Assembly (NCBI RefSeq): GCF_013839525.1
Contig: NZ_JACDIS010000006.1
Location: 310,001-374,000 of the forward strand
Source: Chthonobacter rhizosphaerae
GTDB lineage: Bacteria; Pseudomonadota; Alphaproteobacteria; Rhizobiales; Pleomorphomonadaceae
DNA length: 64,000 bases
Reading direction: 5' to 3'
Both the position numbers and the translations under genes were made by a program. Within the stretch, counting starts at the first letter, position 1. Each line of letters starts with the position of its first letter. Positions 50,426-61,598 of the stretch are shown here, one piece after another. The notes under the pieces were generated by a model, which saw only the letters and a program-made list of their open reading frames with translations, was not told where the DNA came from and made no database searches.

Positions 50426-51133
50426 ATGCTGACGCGAAAGCAGTTCGAGCTCCTGATGTTCATCCACGAGCGCCTGAAGGAGTCAGGTGTTCCGCCTTCG
50501 TTCGACGAGATGAAGGACGCCCTGGACCTGAAGTCCAAGTCCGGCATCCATCGACTCATCACGGCGCTGGAGGAACGGGGCTTCATCCGCCGGCTTCCCA
50601 ACCGGGCGCGAGCGCTCGAGGTGGTGAAGCTGCCCGAATCGGTTCAGCCGTCGCCGGCCCGGCCGCGCCGCGGGTTCGAGCCGTCGGTTATCGAAGGCAA
50701 CCTCGGCAAGGCGCGGCCCGCGCCGACGCCGGAGCCGACGTTCGAGCGCGACACGCTGCCCGTCCCGGTCATGGGCCGAATCGCCGCCGGCGTGCCGATC
50801 TCGGCCATCCAGAACCACTCGCACACGGTTCACGTGCCCATCGACCTCATCACCACGGGCGAGCACTTCGCCCTGGAGGTGCGGGGCGATTCCATGATCG
50901 AGGCCGGCATCCTCGACGGCGACACGGTGGTCATCAAGCGGTCCGACGTCGCCGACACCGGGGACATCGTGGTCGCGCTCGTGGACGACGAGGAGGCCAC
51001 TCTGAAGCGCCTGCGCAAGAAGGGCGCCTCGATCGCGTTGGAGGCCGCCAACCCGGCCTACGAGACGCGGATCTTCGGGCCGGACCGGGTGCGCATCCAG
51101 GGCAAGCTCGTGGCGCTGATGCGCCGCTACTGA
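50426..51133 (+). CDS. lexA: LexA repressor
   Basis: LexA represses the SOS regulon and cuts itself when RecA is activated. The 235-residue protein has an N-terminal winged helix ([21 protein letters not shown]), a linker, and the S24 peptidase domain. The cleavage bond is Ala121-Gly122 in GRIAAGVP, and the catalytic pair is Ser156 (RGDSMIEAG) and Lys194 (ATLKRL). The opening [19 protein letters not shown] is the alphaproteobacterial form. The gene probably controls itself through the boxes at 50301 and 50327. Its last 7 bases overlap the convergent comEC gene. Confidence 0.97.
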   Translation: MLTRKQFELLMFIHERLKESGVPPSFDEMKDALDLKSKSGIHRLITALEERGFIRRLPNRARALEVVKLPESVQPSPARPRRGFEPSVIEGNLGKARPAPTPEPTFERDTLPVPVMGRIAAGVPISAIQNHSHTVHVPIDLITTGEHFALEVRGDSMIEAGILDGDTVVIKRSDVADTGDIVVALVDDEEATLKRLRKKGASIALEAANPAYETRIFGPDRVRIQGKLVALMRRY

Positions 51134-53616
51134 CGGGGGCCGGCGGACGGGCTCGGCACCTGTTCGCCGTCCCGATCCGCTTTGCCATCCGGGGCGGGAT
51201 GCCAGGGCCGCCGCGGATCGGAGATGGCCGCGTCGAGGGGCACCAGACGGAGCCGGCCATCGGGTCCGGCGTTTCGCCGCCGGCCTGATCGCGCCGCGTC
51301 CGCCGGCGGTCCTGCCGCCCCGTCTCCGGGCTCCACCGCATAGGTCCGCGCCCCCGTTGCGGCGAGATCCGTCCGGTCGATCACCGTCGTCAGCGCGCGG
51401 CACCATCGCGGCGCCACCAGGGGCGTCACCACGAGCCGGGCGGTGGCGCACTCGTCCGCGAAGGCGGCCGGTTGCCGGACGAGCGCGATCAGCGAGCGCC
51501 GGCCCGGCCTGCCCGGATCCGCCCAACCCGTGGCGGCGCCGCCCGCGGCATCCTCCTGTCGCTCCCCCTGCCCCGCGCCCTTCCGCCGCCTCCCAAGTTT
51601 CCCGGCAGCGGCTCTCCCGTCTTCCGCCAGCACGCATGCCTCGGCATCGCAGCGGACGCCGTCGGACAGCGTGTCGGTCTCCCGGGCCGGCGGCGCGCCT
51701 CGTGCCGCGAGCCACAGGTTCGTCTCGAACGCGTCCGCCCGGCCCAGCACGTGCAGGCGCCCGGACGGGTCGGCGTAGAGCACGCGGCGCCCGGTGCCGG
51801 AGACGACCAGATCGGGCGCGCGCTCCAGCGGCGCCAGAACCAGCCCGGCGGCCACCAGGGCGAGCCCCGCGAACCGGACCCTGCCGGTCCAGAGCATCAG
51901 CCAGAGGCCGCCCGCCACCATCAGGAGCGTGCCGGCAAGGCTCGGCCGGCCGAAGCTTCCGCCTCCCGGCGTCCAGTCCGCCACCATGACGGCGATCGCG
52001 ATCATGATGTCGATGCCGAGCCCCATCGCCGGCAGCGTCCATCCGTCCAGCCCGAACGGCATGGCGATGGCCGACATCACGCCCGCCGGCATGATCAGGA
52101 AGGCGATCACGGGCGTCGCCAGGAGGTTGGACACGATCCCGAGCGGCGCCAGCCGGCCGAAGTGGTAGAGGGCGATCGGCCCGGTCGCGAGGCCGGCGAT
52201 CAGGGAGGTGGCCATGCAGCCGAGCGTCCAGAGGCCGACGGCGGTCGCCACCCGGACGGCGAGGTTGACGTCGGGCGGATCGCCCATGGGCCGCGCCTCG
52301 CGCCAGCCCTCGTAGGCGGCGATCAGGGCCGCCACCGAGATGAAGGACATCTGCGCGCCCGGTTCGAGCACCGACACCGGATCGACGGCGAACACCACGA
52401 GCGCCGCCACCGCCACGAGCCGGAGCGAGAACGGCCGTCGGTCAACCATCACGGCCACGCACGCGAGGGCGACCATGGCGGCGCTCCGCACGGTCGCGAC
52501 GGACATGCCGGAGACCAGAAGGTAGAGCCCCGCCCCCACCAGCGCCGCGCCCGCCGCCCATCGCTTCACCGGCCATTCCAGCGCCGCCCGCGGCCACAGG
52601 GCGACGAGAAGCCGGACCGCCTTGAACAGGCCGAAGGCCACGAGCGACATGTGGAGGCCGGAAATGGACAGCACGTGGGAGAGGCCGGAGACCTGCATGG
52701 CCCGGTCCGTCTCCGCGTCGATGGCGCCCCGGTCGCCCACCATCAGGGCGGCGGCGATCGCCCCCGTGTCGCCCGGCAGCGTCGCCCGCACCCGCGTCGC
52801 CACCTGCTGGCGCACGCTCTCCACCTCCGCCCAGGCGCGCAGCAATCCCGGAGCCGGCGGCGAATCCGCCCAGGGCTCGGGCGGCGCGATCGTGAAGCCG
52901 GTGGCGCCGATCCGGTCGAACCACGCGACGCGGGCGAAGTCATAACCGCCCGGATAGAGCGGCGGCGAAGGCGGCGCCAGCCGCGCTTTCAGGCGCACCG
53001 CCGCGCCGGGGCGCAGCAGCCCGTCCGGCACCGGGCCGCGCACGATCACCTGCACCCTCAGCGGCGCGCGCCCCCGGCGATAGGATTCCAGGTGGTGCAC
53101 GGCCACGAGCACGCGGATCCCACGGCTCTCCCGGTCCTCTACCGCCATCAGGTGGCCGGCGACGACGCCGGTCCAGGGCCGGCCGAGGCGCGGCGCCTCC
53201 GAGAGGGCGGTGCTCGCCTCCGCCGCCAGCCAGCCGATCGCCCCGGTGGCGGCGGCCGCGAGGAGGAGCGACGGCCGGCCGGCACGATCCGCCCGGACGG
53301 CGACGGCGATCAGCCCGGCGGCCCCGGCGATCGCCGCGACGATCGGGACGGACGGCAGCGCGAACCAGAGCGCGATCCCCGCCATCAGGGCGACCGGCAG
53401 CCACAGGAAGCCCCGCCCCTCGGCGAGGTCGTGCTCGATCTCCCGCCTGGCCCGGTCGCGCGCGGCGGCGAAGCGCTCGCGCCACACGGACCGGCGTTCG
53501 CGCCGCCGCCGGCCCGGCGCCCGGTCCGCGCCCGCCCTCCTGGGGCCCCACACGTCGGCCGGGGTCAGTCCCGGTCCTTCGCCGTCACCGTCGAGACCGG
53601 CCGCTCGCAGCGCCAC
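51127..53616 (-). CDS. comEC: ComEC/Rec2 family DNA-uptake membrane protein
   Basis: An 829-residue inner-membrane protein of the channel family that brings single-stranded DNA into the cytoplasm in natural transformation. After a basic N-terminus come two or three helices, a DUF4131-like domain (about 130-270), and the Competence domain with several helices, containing [20 protein letters not shown] and [20 protein letters not shown]. The C-terminal 200 residues are low-complexity and I see no intact metallo-beta-lactamase HxHxDH motif, as in many alphaproteobacterial forms. Whether this organism is competent is unknown. It overlaps lexA by 7 bases at its 3' end. Confidence 0.92.
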   Translation of the reverse strand: MALRAAGLDGDGEGPGLTPADVWGPRRAGADRAPGRRRRERRSVWRERFAAARDRARREIEHDLAEGRGFLWLPVALMAGIALWFALPSVPIVAAIAGAAGLIAVAVRADRAGRPSLLLAAAATGAIGWLAAEASTALSEAPRLGRPWTGVVAGHLMAVEDRESRGIRVLVAVHHLESYRRGRAPLRVQVIVRGPVPDGLLRPGAAVRLKARLAPPSPPLYPGGYDFARVAWFDRIGATGFTIAPPEPWADSPPAPGLLRAWAEVESVRQQVATRVRATLPGDTGAIAAALMVGDRGAIDAETDRAMQVSGLSHVLSISGLHMSLVAFGLFKAVRLLVALWPRAALEWPVKRWAAGAALVGAGLYLLVSGMSVATVRSAAMVALACVAVMVDRRPFSLRLVAVAALVVFAVDPVSVLEPGAQMSFISVAALIAAYEGWREARPMGDPPDVNLAVRVATAVGLWTLGCMATSLIAGLATGPIALYHFGRLAPLGIVSNLLATPVIAFLIMPAGVMSAIAMPFGLDGWTLPAMGLGIDIMIAIAVMVADWTPGGGSFGRPSLAGTLLMVAGGLWLMLWTGRVRFAGLALVAAGLVLAPLERAPDLVVSGTGRRVLYADPSGRLHVLGRADAFETNLWLAARGAPPARETDTLSDGVRCDAEACVLAEDGRAAAGKLGRRRKGAGQGERQEDAAGGAATGWADPGRPGRRSLIALVRQPAAFADECATARLVVTPLVAPRWCRALTTVIDRTDLAATGARTYAVEPGDGAAGPPADAARSGRRRNAGPDGRLRLVPLDAAISDPRRPWHPAPDGKADRDGEQVPSPSAGPRQ

Positions 53617-53644
53617 GCGGCTTCTCCGTCAGGGTCATCGCCTT

Positions 53645-53673
53645 TTGCGGCGTCCCGCGCATCGTGCTACAGA
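53645..53673 (+). promoter_or_regulatory. Candidate sigma-70 promoter of gltX
   Basis: TTGCGG (53645-53650), 17 bases, TACAGA (53668-53673), 78 bases before the gltX ATG, in the 135-base gap after the divergent comEC start. Confidence 0.5.
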
Positions 53674-53751
53674 CCCCTGCCTTTTCGGCCGGGGCGGACC
53701 GATGTCGGCCGCCTGCCCCGCCCGCCGCCGGATCCCTTGCGAGTTTTGCCT

Positions 53752-55173
53752 ATGACCAAGCCCGTCGTCACGCGTTTTGCGCCGTCTCCGACCGGATTCC
53801 TCCACATCGGTGGCGCGCGCACCGCTCTCTTCAACTGGCTCTACGCCAGGCGGACCGGCGGCACGATGCTGCTCCGGATCGAGGACACGGACCGGGAGCG
53901 CTCCACGCAGGCGGCGGTGGACGCGATTCTCGACGGGCTCACCTGGCTCGGCCTCACCTGGGAGGGCGAGGCGATCTCCCAGTTCCAGCGCGCGGAGCGG
54001 CACGCGGAGGTGGCCCGCGGCCTCGTGGAGGCCGGCAAGGCCTACTACTGCTACTGCACGCCCCAGGAGCTGGAGGCCATGCGCGAGAGCGCCAAGGCCG
54101 AGGGCCGGCCGCCCCGCTACGACGGCCGGTGGCGCGACCGCGACCCGTCCGAGGCGCCCGCGGGCGTGAAGCCGGCGATCCGCATCAAGGCGCCGCTCGA
54201 CGGCGAGACGGCGATCGACGATCAGGTGCAGGGCCGCGTCGTGTTCCCGAACAAGGACCTCGACGACTTCATCATCCTGCGCTCCGACGGCACGCCCACC
54301 TACATGCACGCGGTCGTGGTCGACGACCACGACATGGGCGTCACCCACATCATCCGCGGCGACGATCACCTGACCAACGCGGCCCGGCAGGCGATCATCT
54401 ACGGCGCGCTCGGCTGGGACATCCCGGTGATGGCGCACATCCCGCTCATCCACGGGCCGGACGGCGCCAAGCTGTCCAAGCGCCACGGCGCCCTCGGCGT
54501 CGACGCGTACCGCGCCATGGGCTACCTGCCGGCCGCGCTCAGGAACTATCTCGTCCGCCTCGGCTGGGCTCATGGCGACGCCGAGATCCTCTCCACCGAC
54601 GAGATGATCGAGCTGTTCGATCTCGCCGGCATCGGCCGCTCCCCCTCCCGCTTCGATTTCGCCAAGCTGGAGAACCTCAACGGCCACTACATCCGCTCCA
54701 CCCCGGACGCGGAACTCGTCCGCCACGTGGAGACCGTGCTCGACCACATCGGCCCCACCGGCGCGGACCTCAAGGCGAAGCTCGACGAGGCGATGCGGGC
54801 GAAGCTGCTGGCCGCCATGCCGGGCCTCAAGGAGCGCGCGAAGACGGTGCTGGAGCTGATCGACGGCGCGCAATTCCTGTTCGCCGCTCGCCCCCTGCCG
54901 GTGGACGAGAGGGCCGCCGCCCTCCTGGACGAGACGGGCCGCTCGGCCCTCGGGGCCCTTCTGCCGCGCCTCGACGCCCTCCCCGACTGGTCGGCCGCCA
55001 GCACCGAGGCCGTGGTGCGGGCCTACGCGGAGGAGGCCGGGCTGAAGCTCGGCAAGGTCGCCCAGCCACTCCGGGCCGCGCTCACCGGCCGGTCCACCTC
55101 CCCACCGGTCTTCGACGTGCTCGCCGTGCTCGGCCGCGACGAGAGCCTCGCCCGCATCCGCGACGCGGCCTGA
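53752..55173 (+). CDS. gltX: Glutamyl-tRNA synthetase
   Basis: GltX charges tRNA with glutamate. The 473-residue protein begins [20 protein letters not shown]; the class I HIGH motif is HIGG (18-21) and the KMSKS motif is AKLSKRHG. The catalytic insert [23 protein letters not shown] and the [24 protein letters not shown] stretch (key parts RSDGTPTY and [11 protein letters not shown]) are intact. The frame is open far upstream, opposite comEC, but that part is not protein-like; the ATG at 53752 is the family start. Confidence 0.97.
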   Translation: MTKPVVTRFAPSPTGFLHIGGARTALFNWLYARRTGGTMLLRIEDTDRERSTQAAVDAILDGLTWLGLTWEGEAISQFQRAERHAEVARGLVEAGKAYYCYCTPQELEAMRESAKAEGRPPRYDGRWRDRDPSEAPAGVKPAIRIKAPLDGETAIDDQVQGRVVFPNKDLDDFIILRSDGTPTYMHAVVVDDHDMGVTHIIRGDDHLTNAARQAIIYGALGWDIPVMAHIPLIHGPDGAKLSKRHGALGVDAYRAMGYLPAALRNYLVRLGWAHGDAEILSTDEMIELFDLAGIGRSPSRFDFAKLENLNGHYIRSTPDAELVRHVETVLDHIGPTGADLKAKLDEAMRAKLLAAMPGLKERAKTVLELIDGAQFLFAARPLPVDERAAALLDETGRSALGALLPRLDALPDWSAASTEAVVRAYAEEAGLKLGKVAQPLRAALTGRSTSPPVFDVLAVLGRDESLARIRDAA

Positions 55174-55598
55174 CCGACCGCGGGCCGAGCGCCGTCACCC
55201 GGGCGCGCGGGCGCCCGGGCCGGACCCGTCGACCCGATCGGCACCGCGCCGGCGACGCAATCGGCACCCTGTCGGGTCCCGCGCCGAAGATCCGTGCGTG
55301 GGTTTACGCATGGCTGCCCGGCCGTCATGAGCCCTCGTCCACGGTTGACGCGGGCGCCGATCCGTCGATCATCTGACGCAGCGTCAGGCGGCGTCTCTCC
55401 TGTCCGAAACCGGTGCGCGGCTTCGACTTTTTGGGGCCGCCGGCATGGTCGCAATTTCCAAAGGTCAGCTTGCCGCACCCTGGTTTTTCCGCTACGCACA
55501 ATGGCGTTCCCTCTCGGCGATGAGGCAGCTGACCTTTACGTCAACGTCAATTCAGGTCGCCGCACCTGGGTCAACCGACACCTTGGAGGTCCATCCGT
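55174..55598. other. gltX-gltA intergenic region, probable gltA control region
   Basis: No convincing gene lies in these 425 bases; a 102-codon open frame running into gltA has no recognisable product. Two sequence features stand out: a 15-base palindrome at 55373 and, nearer to gltA, the direct repeat ACGTCAACGTCA within TTTACGTCAACGTCAATTC, about 45 to 65 bases before the start. Either could bind a regulator. Confidence 0.5.
55373..55387. promoter_or_regulatory. Palindromic operator-like site upstream of gltA
   Basis: CTGACGC-A-GCGTCAG is a perfect 7+7 palindrome with one central base, 211 bases before the gltA ATG. The regulator is unknown. Confidence 0.4.
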
Positions 55599-56891
<1,293 letters not shown>

Positions 56892-56924
56892 CCGGCCTCG
56901 GCCGGAGCGGGATCCGAACATCGG

Positions 56925-56949
56925 AAGGGCGCCCTCGGGCGCCCTTTTT
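56925..56949 (+). terminator. Intrinsic terminator of gltA
   Basis: AAGGGCGCC and GGCGCCCTT form a 9-bp stem around CTCG, running into TTTTT (56945-56949), 34 bases after the gltA stop codon. Confidence 0.88.
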
Positions 56950-57003
56950 CATTGTCCTGGAAGGGCTTGGCGCCGGGTCCTCAGGCCCCGCCCGGGCGGG
57001 GCT

Positions 57004-58203
57004 TCAGCGGCCGGGCACGCGCCGGGCGGTGGCGAGCACCACGTCCGCCGCCGCGTCGCCGGGGCTGCGGCCGCCGGGCAGCGCCATGCGGGTCCAGAGG
57101 TCGCCGAGCGCTTCAACCTGCCGGGCGCGCTCCGCCGTGTCGGCGAGGAGCGGCGCGACGGCGGCGGCGAGCCCGTCGGCCGTCACGTCGGCGTCCAGGT
57201 GTTCGGGGATGACGTTGCGGCCGAGGATGATGTTCGGCAGCACCATGGAGCTCACCTGCGGCTGCCCGGTCGCCAGCACGATGCGCTTGACGATCCGGAA
57301 CAGGGCGTCCAGCCGGTAGGCCACCACCATGGGCACGCCGGCGAGCGCCAGTTCCAGGGTCACGGTGCCGGACGCGGCCAGCGCCGCGTGCGCCCGCCGG
57401 AAGGCGGCGAACTTCGCCGCTTCCCCCGAGACGATCGTCGGGCGCACCGCCCAGGACGCGCTGCCGGCGGTGATCGTCTCCTGCAGGTGCGGCACCGCCG
57501 GGATCACGCACTCGAACCGCACGCCCTTGGCTGCGAGCCGGCCCACCGTTTCGCCGAACACCTCCAGGAGCCGGCTCACCTCGCTGTGCCGGCTGCCCGG
57601 CAGCACCAGGAGGGTCGGCGGGTCCGCGGTCGCCAAAGGCTGGCGCTCCCCGTCCGTGCCGAGCAGCAGGTCCGGCCGGTCGATCAGCGGATGGCCCACG
57701 TAGGTGGTGGTCGGCCCGCCGAGGCGGGCATGGATCTCCGGCTCGAACGGCAGGATGGCAAGCAGGTGGTCCACATAGACGGCCATCTTGCGCGCCCGCC
57801 CCGGCCGCCACGCCCACACGGACGGCGACACGTAGCCGACGATCGGGATGGCGCCGCGCTCCTTGCGCACGCGCTTCGCCACCTGGTGCGTGAAATCCGG
57901 GCTGTCGATGATCACCATCACGTCCGGATCGGCGGCCAGCGCGGCGGTCACCGTGGCGTAGACCCGCCGCACCAGGGTCGGCAGGCGGGCGAGCACGGGG
58001 CCGATGCCCATGACGGCGATGTCGTGGAGCGGGAACAGCGGCGCGAGGCCGAGCGCCTGCATGCGCGAACCGCCGAGGCCGCTGAAGCGCACCGAGCCGC
58101 CGGTGCGCCGGATCAGCGCCTCCATCAGCCGGGCGCCCAGCTGGTCGCCCGATTCCTCGCCGACCACCAGGAAGACGTGCAAGGGCCGGGAATCGGAGCT
58201 CAT
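57004..58203 (-). CDS. lpxB: Lipid-A-disaccharide synthase
   Basis: LpxB joins lipid X and UDP-diacylglucosamine into the lipid A disaccharide at the inner membrane. The 399-residue GT19 protein has VVGEESGDQLGARLMEAL at the N-terminus (the GE-SGD motif), DSPDFTHQVAKRVRK, YVSPSVWAWRPGRARKM, LPGSRHSEV and the C-terminal LPNIILGRNVIPEHLD. Its ATG overlaps the lpxI TGA (ATGA), and it is the last gene of the bamA-lpx operon, converging with gltA. Confidence 0.97.
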   Translation of the reverse strand: MSSDSRPLHVFLVVGEESGDQLGARLMEALIRRTGGSVRFSGLGGSRMQALGLAPLFPLHDIAVMGIGPVLARLPTLVRRVYATVTAALAADPDVMVIIDSPDFTHQVAKRVRKERGAIPIVGYVSPSVWAWRPGRARKMAVYVDHLLAILPFEPEIHARLGGPTTTYVGHPLIDRPDLLLGTDGERQPLATADPPTLLVLPGSRHSEVSRLLEVFGETVGRLAAKGVRFECVIPAVPHLQETITAGSASWAVRPTIVSGEAAKFAAFRRAHAALAASGTVTLELALAGVPMVVAYRLDALFRIVKRIVLATGQPQVSSMVLPNIILGRNVIPEHLDADVTADGLAAAVAPLLADTAERARQVEALGDLWTRMALPGGRSPGDAAADVVLATARRVPGR

Positions 58204-59102
58204 GGGGCCGGCTCGGGCGCGATCGGCGCGTCCGCGGGCGTCATGTCCAGGGTTTCGGCCACCAGGAAGACCCGGGCCGCGTCGGCGGCCGCCACCGTGG
58301 CGGCCCGGTCGACGATCATCACCCGGCCCGCCTCCACGGCGATGCCGGCGAGCCCGGCGTCGGCCACCAGCGCCACGGTCTTCGGGCCGACCGTCGGCAT
58401 GTCCACGCGCAGATCCTGCTGGGGCTTGGCGGCCTTCACGAGCACGCCCTCCCGGCCCGACCACTTCAGCCGTCCGCGCCGGCGCAGGTCCGCGATCCGG
58501 CCGATCAGCTCGTCGGTTCCCTCCACGCCCTCGACCCCCACCACGCGGCCGCCGATGCCGACCACCGCCTGGCCGATGTCCAGGCTGCCGAGCACCCGCG
58601 CGGCCTCGAAGCCCTTGCCGATGTCCACGGCCTGGGAGGCGGACGGCCCGTAGCGGCCGATCTGGCCGACCGTCGCCACGAGGTCGGGCGCCACCGAATG
58701 GGCGCCGATGATCGTGTAGCCCCGATCCTCGAAGAAGCGGACGACACCCTTCAACACGGTGTCGTCGCCGCCGACCATGAGGGCGAGAATGCGCGGCAGG
58801 CTGAGGATGGCGCCGAGGTCCACCCGGATGGCGCTGAAGTCCGGCCGGCTGACCGACCCGGCGATGACGATGTCGCCCACCTTCTCGCGCACCAGGAGGT
58901 CGAACAGGCGGCCGATCTCGCCCCAGCGCACCCAGTGGTGCGGGAAGGCCTGGATGGCGTGGTCGGCCTCGCCGCGGATGCCGAACACCACCACCGGGCG
59001 GCCCGAGTCACGCGCGGCGGCCGCCACCGTGACCGGAATCGCCCCGCCCCCGGCGATGATGCCGAGGGTCGGGCGAGACGGATCGGTGGGCGCCGGATGC
59101 AT
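58200..59102 (-). CDS. lpxI: UDP-2,3-diacylglucosamine diphosphatase LpxI
   Basis: LpxI (DUF1009 family) hydrolyses UDP-diacylglucosamine to lipid X; it replaces LpxH in alphaproteobacteria. The 300-residue protein has LGIIAGGGAIPVTVA, IAGSVSRPDFSAIRVD, GGDDTVLKGVVRFFEDRGYTIIGAH (key residues GGDD-LL/VLK and GAH) and the C-terminal CDMPTVGP-type stretch (RVDMPTVGPKTVAL). It overlaps lpxA by one base (TGATG) and lpxB by four. The reaction order lpxA-lpxD-lpxI-lpxB is all encoded here except lpxC. Confidence 0.95.
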   Translation of the reverse strand: MHPAPTDPSRPTLGIIAGGGAIPVTVAAAARDSGRPVVVFGIRGEADHAIQAFPHHWVRWGEIGRLFDLLVREKVGDIVIAGSVSRPDFSAIRVDLGAILSLPRILALMVGGDDTVLKGVVRFFEDRGYTIIGAHSVAPDLVATVGQIGRYGPSASQAVDIGKGFEAARVLGSLDIGQAVVGIGGRVVGVEGVEGTDELIGRIADLRRRGRLKWSGREGVLVKAAKPQQDLRVDMPTVGPKTVALVADAGLAGIAVEAGRVMIVDRAATVAAADAARVFLVAETLDMTPADAPIAPEPAP

Positions 59103-59905
59103 CAGTCGTCGATGTCCTTCCCGCGAGGCGTGCAGAGCGCCCGGTCTCCCCCTTCCCGGATGAAGGCGATCAGCTTGTCCACCAGCGGCGTGCCGCCGTG
59201 CGCCGCCTCGAGGGCGTCCACACGGGCCGACAGCGCACCTTCGCTGGAGAAGAGCGTCCTGTAGGCGGCCCGGAGCGCGTGGATGTGCTCGCGCGGGTGG
59301 TTCGCGCGCTTCAGCCCGACGAGGTTCAGCCCGCCGAGGTGGGCGCGGTTGCCGAGCACCGTGCCGAACGGGATCACGTCGTTCTCCACGCCCGTCATGC
59401 CGCCCACGAAGGCGCCCTCCCCGATCCGCACCCACTGGTGCACGGCCGAGAGGCCGCCCAGGATGGCGTTGTCGGCGATGCGCACGTGGCCGCCGAGGGT
59501 CACGTTGTTCACCAGGATCACGTTGTCGCCGACGATGCAGTCGTGCGCCACGTGCGCGCCGACCATCAGCAGGCAGCGGTCGCCCACCCTGGTCAGCATG
59601 CCGCCGCCCTCGGTGCCGAGGTTCACCGTCACGTTCTCGCGCACCACCGTGTCGGCGCCGATCTCCACCCGGCTCGGCTCGCCGCGATACTTCAGATCCT
59701 GCGGCGCGTGGCCGATGCTGGCGAACGGGTAGACCTTGGCGCGCGGGCCGATCGTCGTCCGGCCGGTCACCACCACGTGGGAGTGCAGGACGACGCCGTC
59801 GCCGAGCACCACGTCCGGTCCGACCACGCTGAAGGCGCCGACCGACACGCCGGCGCCGAGAGTGGCCGCCGGATCGACGATCGCCGTGGGGTGTACTGCT
59901 GCCAT
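59102..59905 (-). CDS. lpxA: UDP-N-acetylglucosamine acyltransferase
   Basis: LpxA adds the first 3-hydroxyacyl chain from acyl-ACP to UDP-GlcNAc. The 267-residue protein is a left-handed beta helix of hexapeptide repeats (IVDPAATLGAGVSVGAFSVV and onward), with the catalytic histidine region LMVGAHVAHDCIVGDN and the C-terminal helical domain (GLNLVGLKRANHPREHIHAL). The ATG at 59905 is preceded by GGCGAG. It begins 26 bases after fabZ. Confidence 0.97.
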   Translation of the reverse strand: MAAVHPTAIVDPAATLGAGVSVGAFSVVGPDVVLGDGVVLHSHVVVTGRTTIGPRAKVYPFASIGHAPQDLKYRGEPSRVEIGADTVVRENVTVNLGTEGGGMLTRVGDRCLLMVGAHVAHDCIVGDNVILVNNVTLGGHVRIADNAILGGLSAVHQWVRIGEGAFVGGMTGVENDVIPFGTVLGNRAHLGGLNLVGLKRANHPREHIHALRAAYRTLFSSEGALSARVDALEAAHGGTPLVDKLIAFIREGGDRALCTPRGKDIDD

Positions 59906-59931
59906 CTCGCCTTCGTCTCCTTCGCGAACGC

Positions 59932-60420
59932 TCACTCGTCCACCAGCATGGCGCTGAGTTCCGCCTCCGCGACCTTCACGCCGGACACCTTCGCCTCGGC
60001 CGAAAACCACCACATATTCGCACGTTGCTTTGTTTTCTTCACATGGTACTCGAGCACGTCGCCCGGCTGCACCGGGCGGCGGAACTTCACCTTGTCGATG
60101 GTCATGAAGTAGACGAGCTTCGGCCGGCGCTCCATCGGGCGGGCCGCCACGCAGATGGCGCCCGCCGTCTGGGCCATGCCCTCGATCATCAGGACTCCCG
60201 GCATGACCGGCTGCTTGGGGAAGTGACCCTGGAATTGCGGCTCGTTCATGGTGACGTTCTTGATGCCGATCGCGGACGAGTCCCCGTCGATCTCGACGAT
60301 CTTGTCGACGAGCAGGAAGGGATACCGATGCGGCAGCACCTCCAGCAGTCGCATGATGTCCAGGGCGGCGAGCGTCTTCGGCCCTTCGGCCGGGGACGCC
60401 TGTTCAGGGTTGTCGCTCAC
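59932..60420 (-). CDS. fabZ: 3-hydroxyacyl-[acyl-carrier-protein] dehydratase FabZ
   Basis: FabZ dehydrates 3-hydroxyacyl-ACP in fatty acid elongation and so competes with LpxA/LpxD for hydroxyacyl-ACP, which explains the linkage. The 162-residue hot-dog protein has the catalytic His66 in [11 protein letters not shown] and Glu80 in [11 protein letters not shown], plus [13 protein letters not shown]. The start codon is GTG at 60420, overlapping the lpxD stop codon (GTGA); no in-frame ATG lies before the conserved part. Confidence 0.96.
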   Translation of the reverse strand: MSDNPEQASPAEGPKTLAALDIMRLLEVLPHRYPFLLVDKIVEIDGDSSAIGIKNVTMNEPQFQGHFPKQPVMPGVLMIEGMAQTAGAICVAARPMERRPKLVYFMTIDKVKFRRPVQPGDVLEYHVKKTKQRANMWWFSAEAKVSGVKVAEAELSAMLVDE

Positions 60421-61460
60421 GTGTCGCTCTCTCTGCCGGATGCCAACTTCTGGAGGGTGGTCACTTCCCGCATCCATTCGCGGATGGGCTTGGCCGGAAT
60501 GCCGCCGACCCGGGTGCCGGCGGGGATGTCGTCCTTGACGGCGGAGGCTCCCGCCACCTGGGCGCCGGAGCCGATCTTCACGTGGCCGGAGACGCCCGCC
60601 TGACCGCCGAGGGCGACGAAGTCGCCGAGGGTCGACGAGCCGGAGATGCCGGTCTGGGCCACGAGCACGCAATGCCGGCCGACCACCACGTTGTGGCCGA
60701 CCTGCACGCCGTTGTCGATCTTGGTGCCCTCGCCGATGATGGTGTCGCGGTTGGAGCCGCGGTCGATGGTGGAGTTCGCTCCCACCTCCACGTCGTCCTG
60801 GATCACCACGCGGCCGATCTGCGGCACCTTCAGGTGCCCGGCCGGCCCCATGGCGAAGCCGAACCCGTCCTGGCCGATCCGCACGCCCGCATGGAGGATC
60901 ACCCGGTTGCCGACGAGCGCGTGGGTGATGCTGGCGGTCGGGCCCACATAGCCGTCGCGGCCGATGCGGACGCCCGCGCCGATCACCGCGTTGGCGCAGA
61001 TCACCGTGCCGCGGCCGATCTCCGCGCCGCGGCCGATCACGGCGCCCGCCTCCACCGTCACGGCGTCCTCCAGCCTCGCGTCCGGATGGATGTGGGCGGC
61101 CGGCGAGATGCCCTCCTCGCCGGTCACCCCCGGCGGCCGGGTCGCGTCCGGGAAGAGCGCCTGCAGCACCAGCGCCATGCCCCGATAGGGCGAGGGAGCC
61201 ACGACCACGGCCGTGCCCTCCGGCGCGGCGCCGAGGTGCTTCTCCGCCAGGATCACGGCCGCCGCCGTGGTGGCGCGCAGCTGCGGCACATAGCGCGGAT
61301 TGTCCAGGAAGGTCAGGTCGTCCGGGCCGGCCTGGTCCAACGGGGCGACCCGCGAGAGGCGCATCGCGCCGTCACCCCGGGCGACCCGGCCGCCGGCGAG
61401 GGCTGCGACCTCCTCCAGCGTGAGGGTTCGCACCGGCGTGAAGAATTGAGGGTCGGCCAT
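60417..61460 (-). CDS. lpxD: UDP-3-O-(3-hydroxyacyl)glucosamine N-acyltransferase
   Basis: LpxD adds the second hydroxyacyl chain, on nitrogen, in lipid A synthesis. The 347-residue protein has an N-terminal uridine-binding domain ([19 protein letters not shown] through [14 protein letters not shown]) and a left-handed beta helix with the catalytic histidine in the [21 protein letters not shown] / [18 protein letters not shown] region. The start is at 61460 (MADPQFFTP). It lies 138 bases after bamA, an interval with a hairpin. Confidence 0.97.
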   Translation of the reverse strand: MADPQFFTPVRTLTLEEVAALAGGRVARGDGAMRLSRVAPLDQAGPDDLTFLDNPRYVPQLRATTAAAVILAEKHLGAAPEGTAVVVAPSPYRGMALVLQALFPDATRPPGVTGEEGISPAAHIHPDARLEDAVTVEAGAVIGRGAEIGRGTVICANAVIGAGVRIGRDGYVGPTASITHALVGNRVILHAGVRIGQDGFGFAMGPAGHLKVPQIGRVVIQDDVEVGANSTIDRGSNRDTIIGEGTKIDNGVQVGHNVVVGRHCVLVAQTGISGSSTLGDFVALGGQAGVSGHVKIGSGAQVAGASAVKDDIPAGTRVGGIPAKPIREWMREVTTLQKLASGRESDT

Positions 61461-61545
61461 CCGCCTCGTCCCTTCGCCAAAACACGGCACTCGATAGCGG
61501 AAACGCGCCGTCCGCTACGATGTTTCGCCGCCTTCTTTAAACAAC

Positions 61546-61573
61546 ACGGCCGCCGCGGTGAAGCGGCGGCCGT
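61546..61573 (-). terminator. Hairpin between bamA and lpxD
   Basis: An 11-bp perfect stem (ACGGCCGCCGC with GCGGCGGCCGT, 6-base loop), followed on the minus strand by GTTGTTTAAAG. It lies 26 bases after the bamA stop codon and may terminate or attenuate before lpxD. Confidence 0.55.
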
Positions 61574-61598
61574 CGCACGGGATTGCGGGAACCCGGGA

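Noticed and set aside
48083-50467. Longer start for the TPR glycosyltransferase reaching into the lexA start
   Set aside because: The extension would cover the lexA promoter and SOS boxes and is Arg-rich and unlike the family; the start at 50134 is better.
51472-53751. Very long open frame on the + strand opposite comEC, continuous with gltX (1233 codons in all)
   Set aside because: It is the antisense image of comEC; in DNA this G+C rich stop codons are rare in the shadow frame. The composition (Arg, Gly, Pro, His rich) is not protein-like, and gltX has a clear start at 53752.
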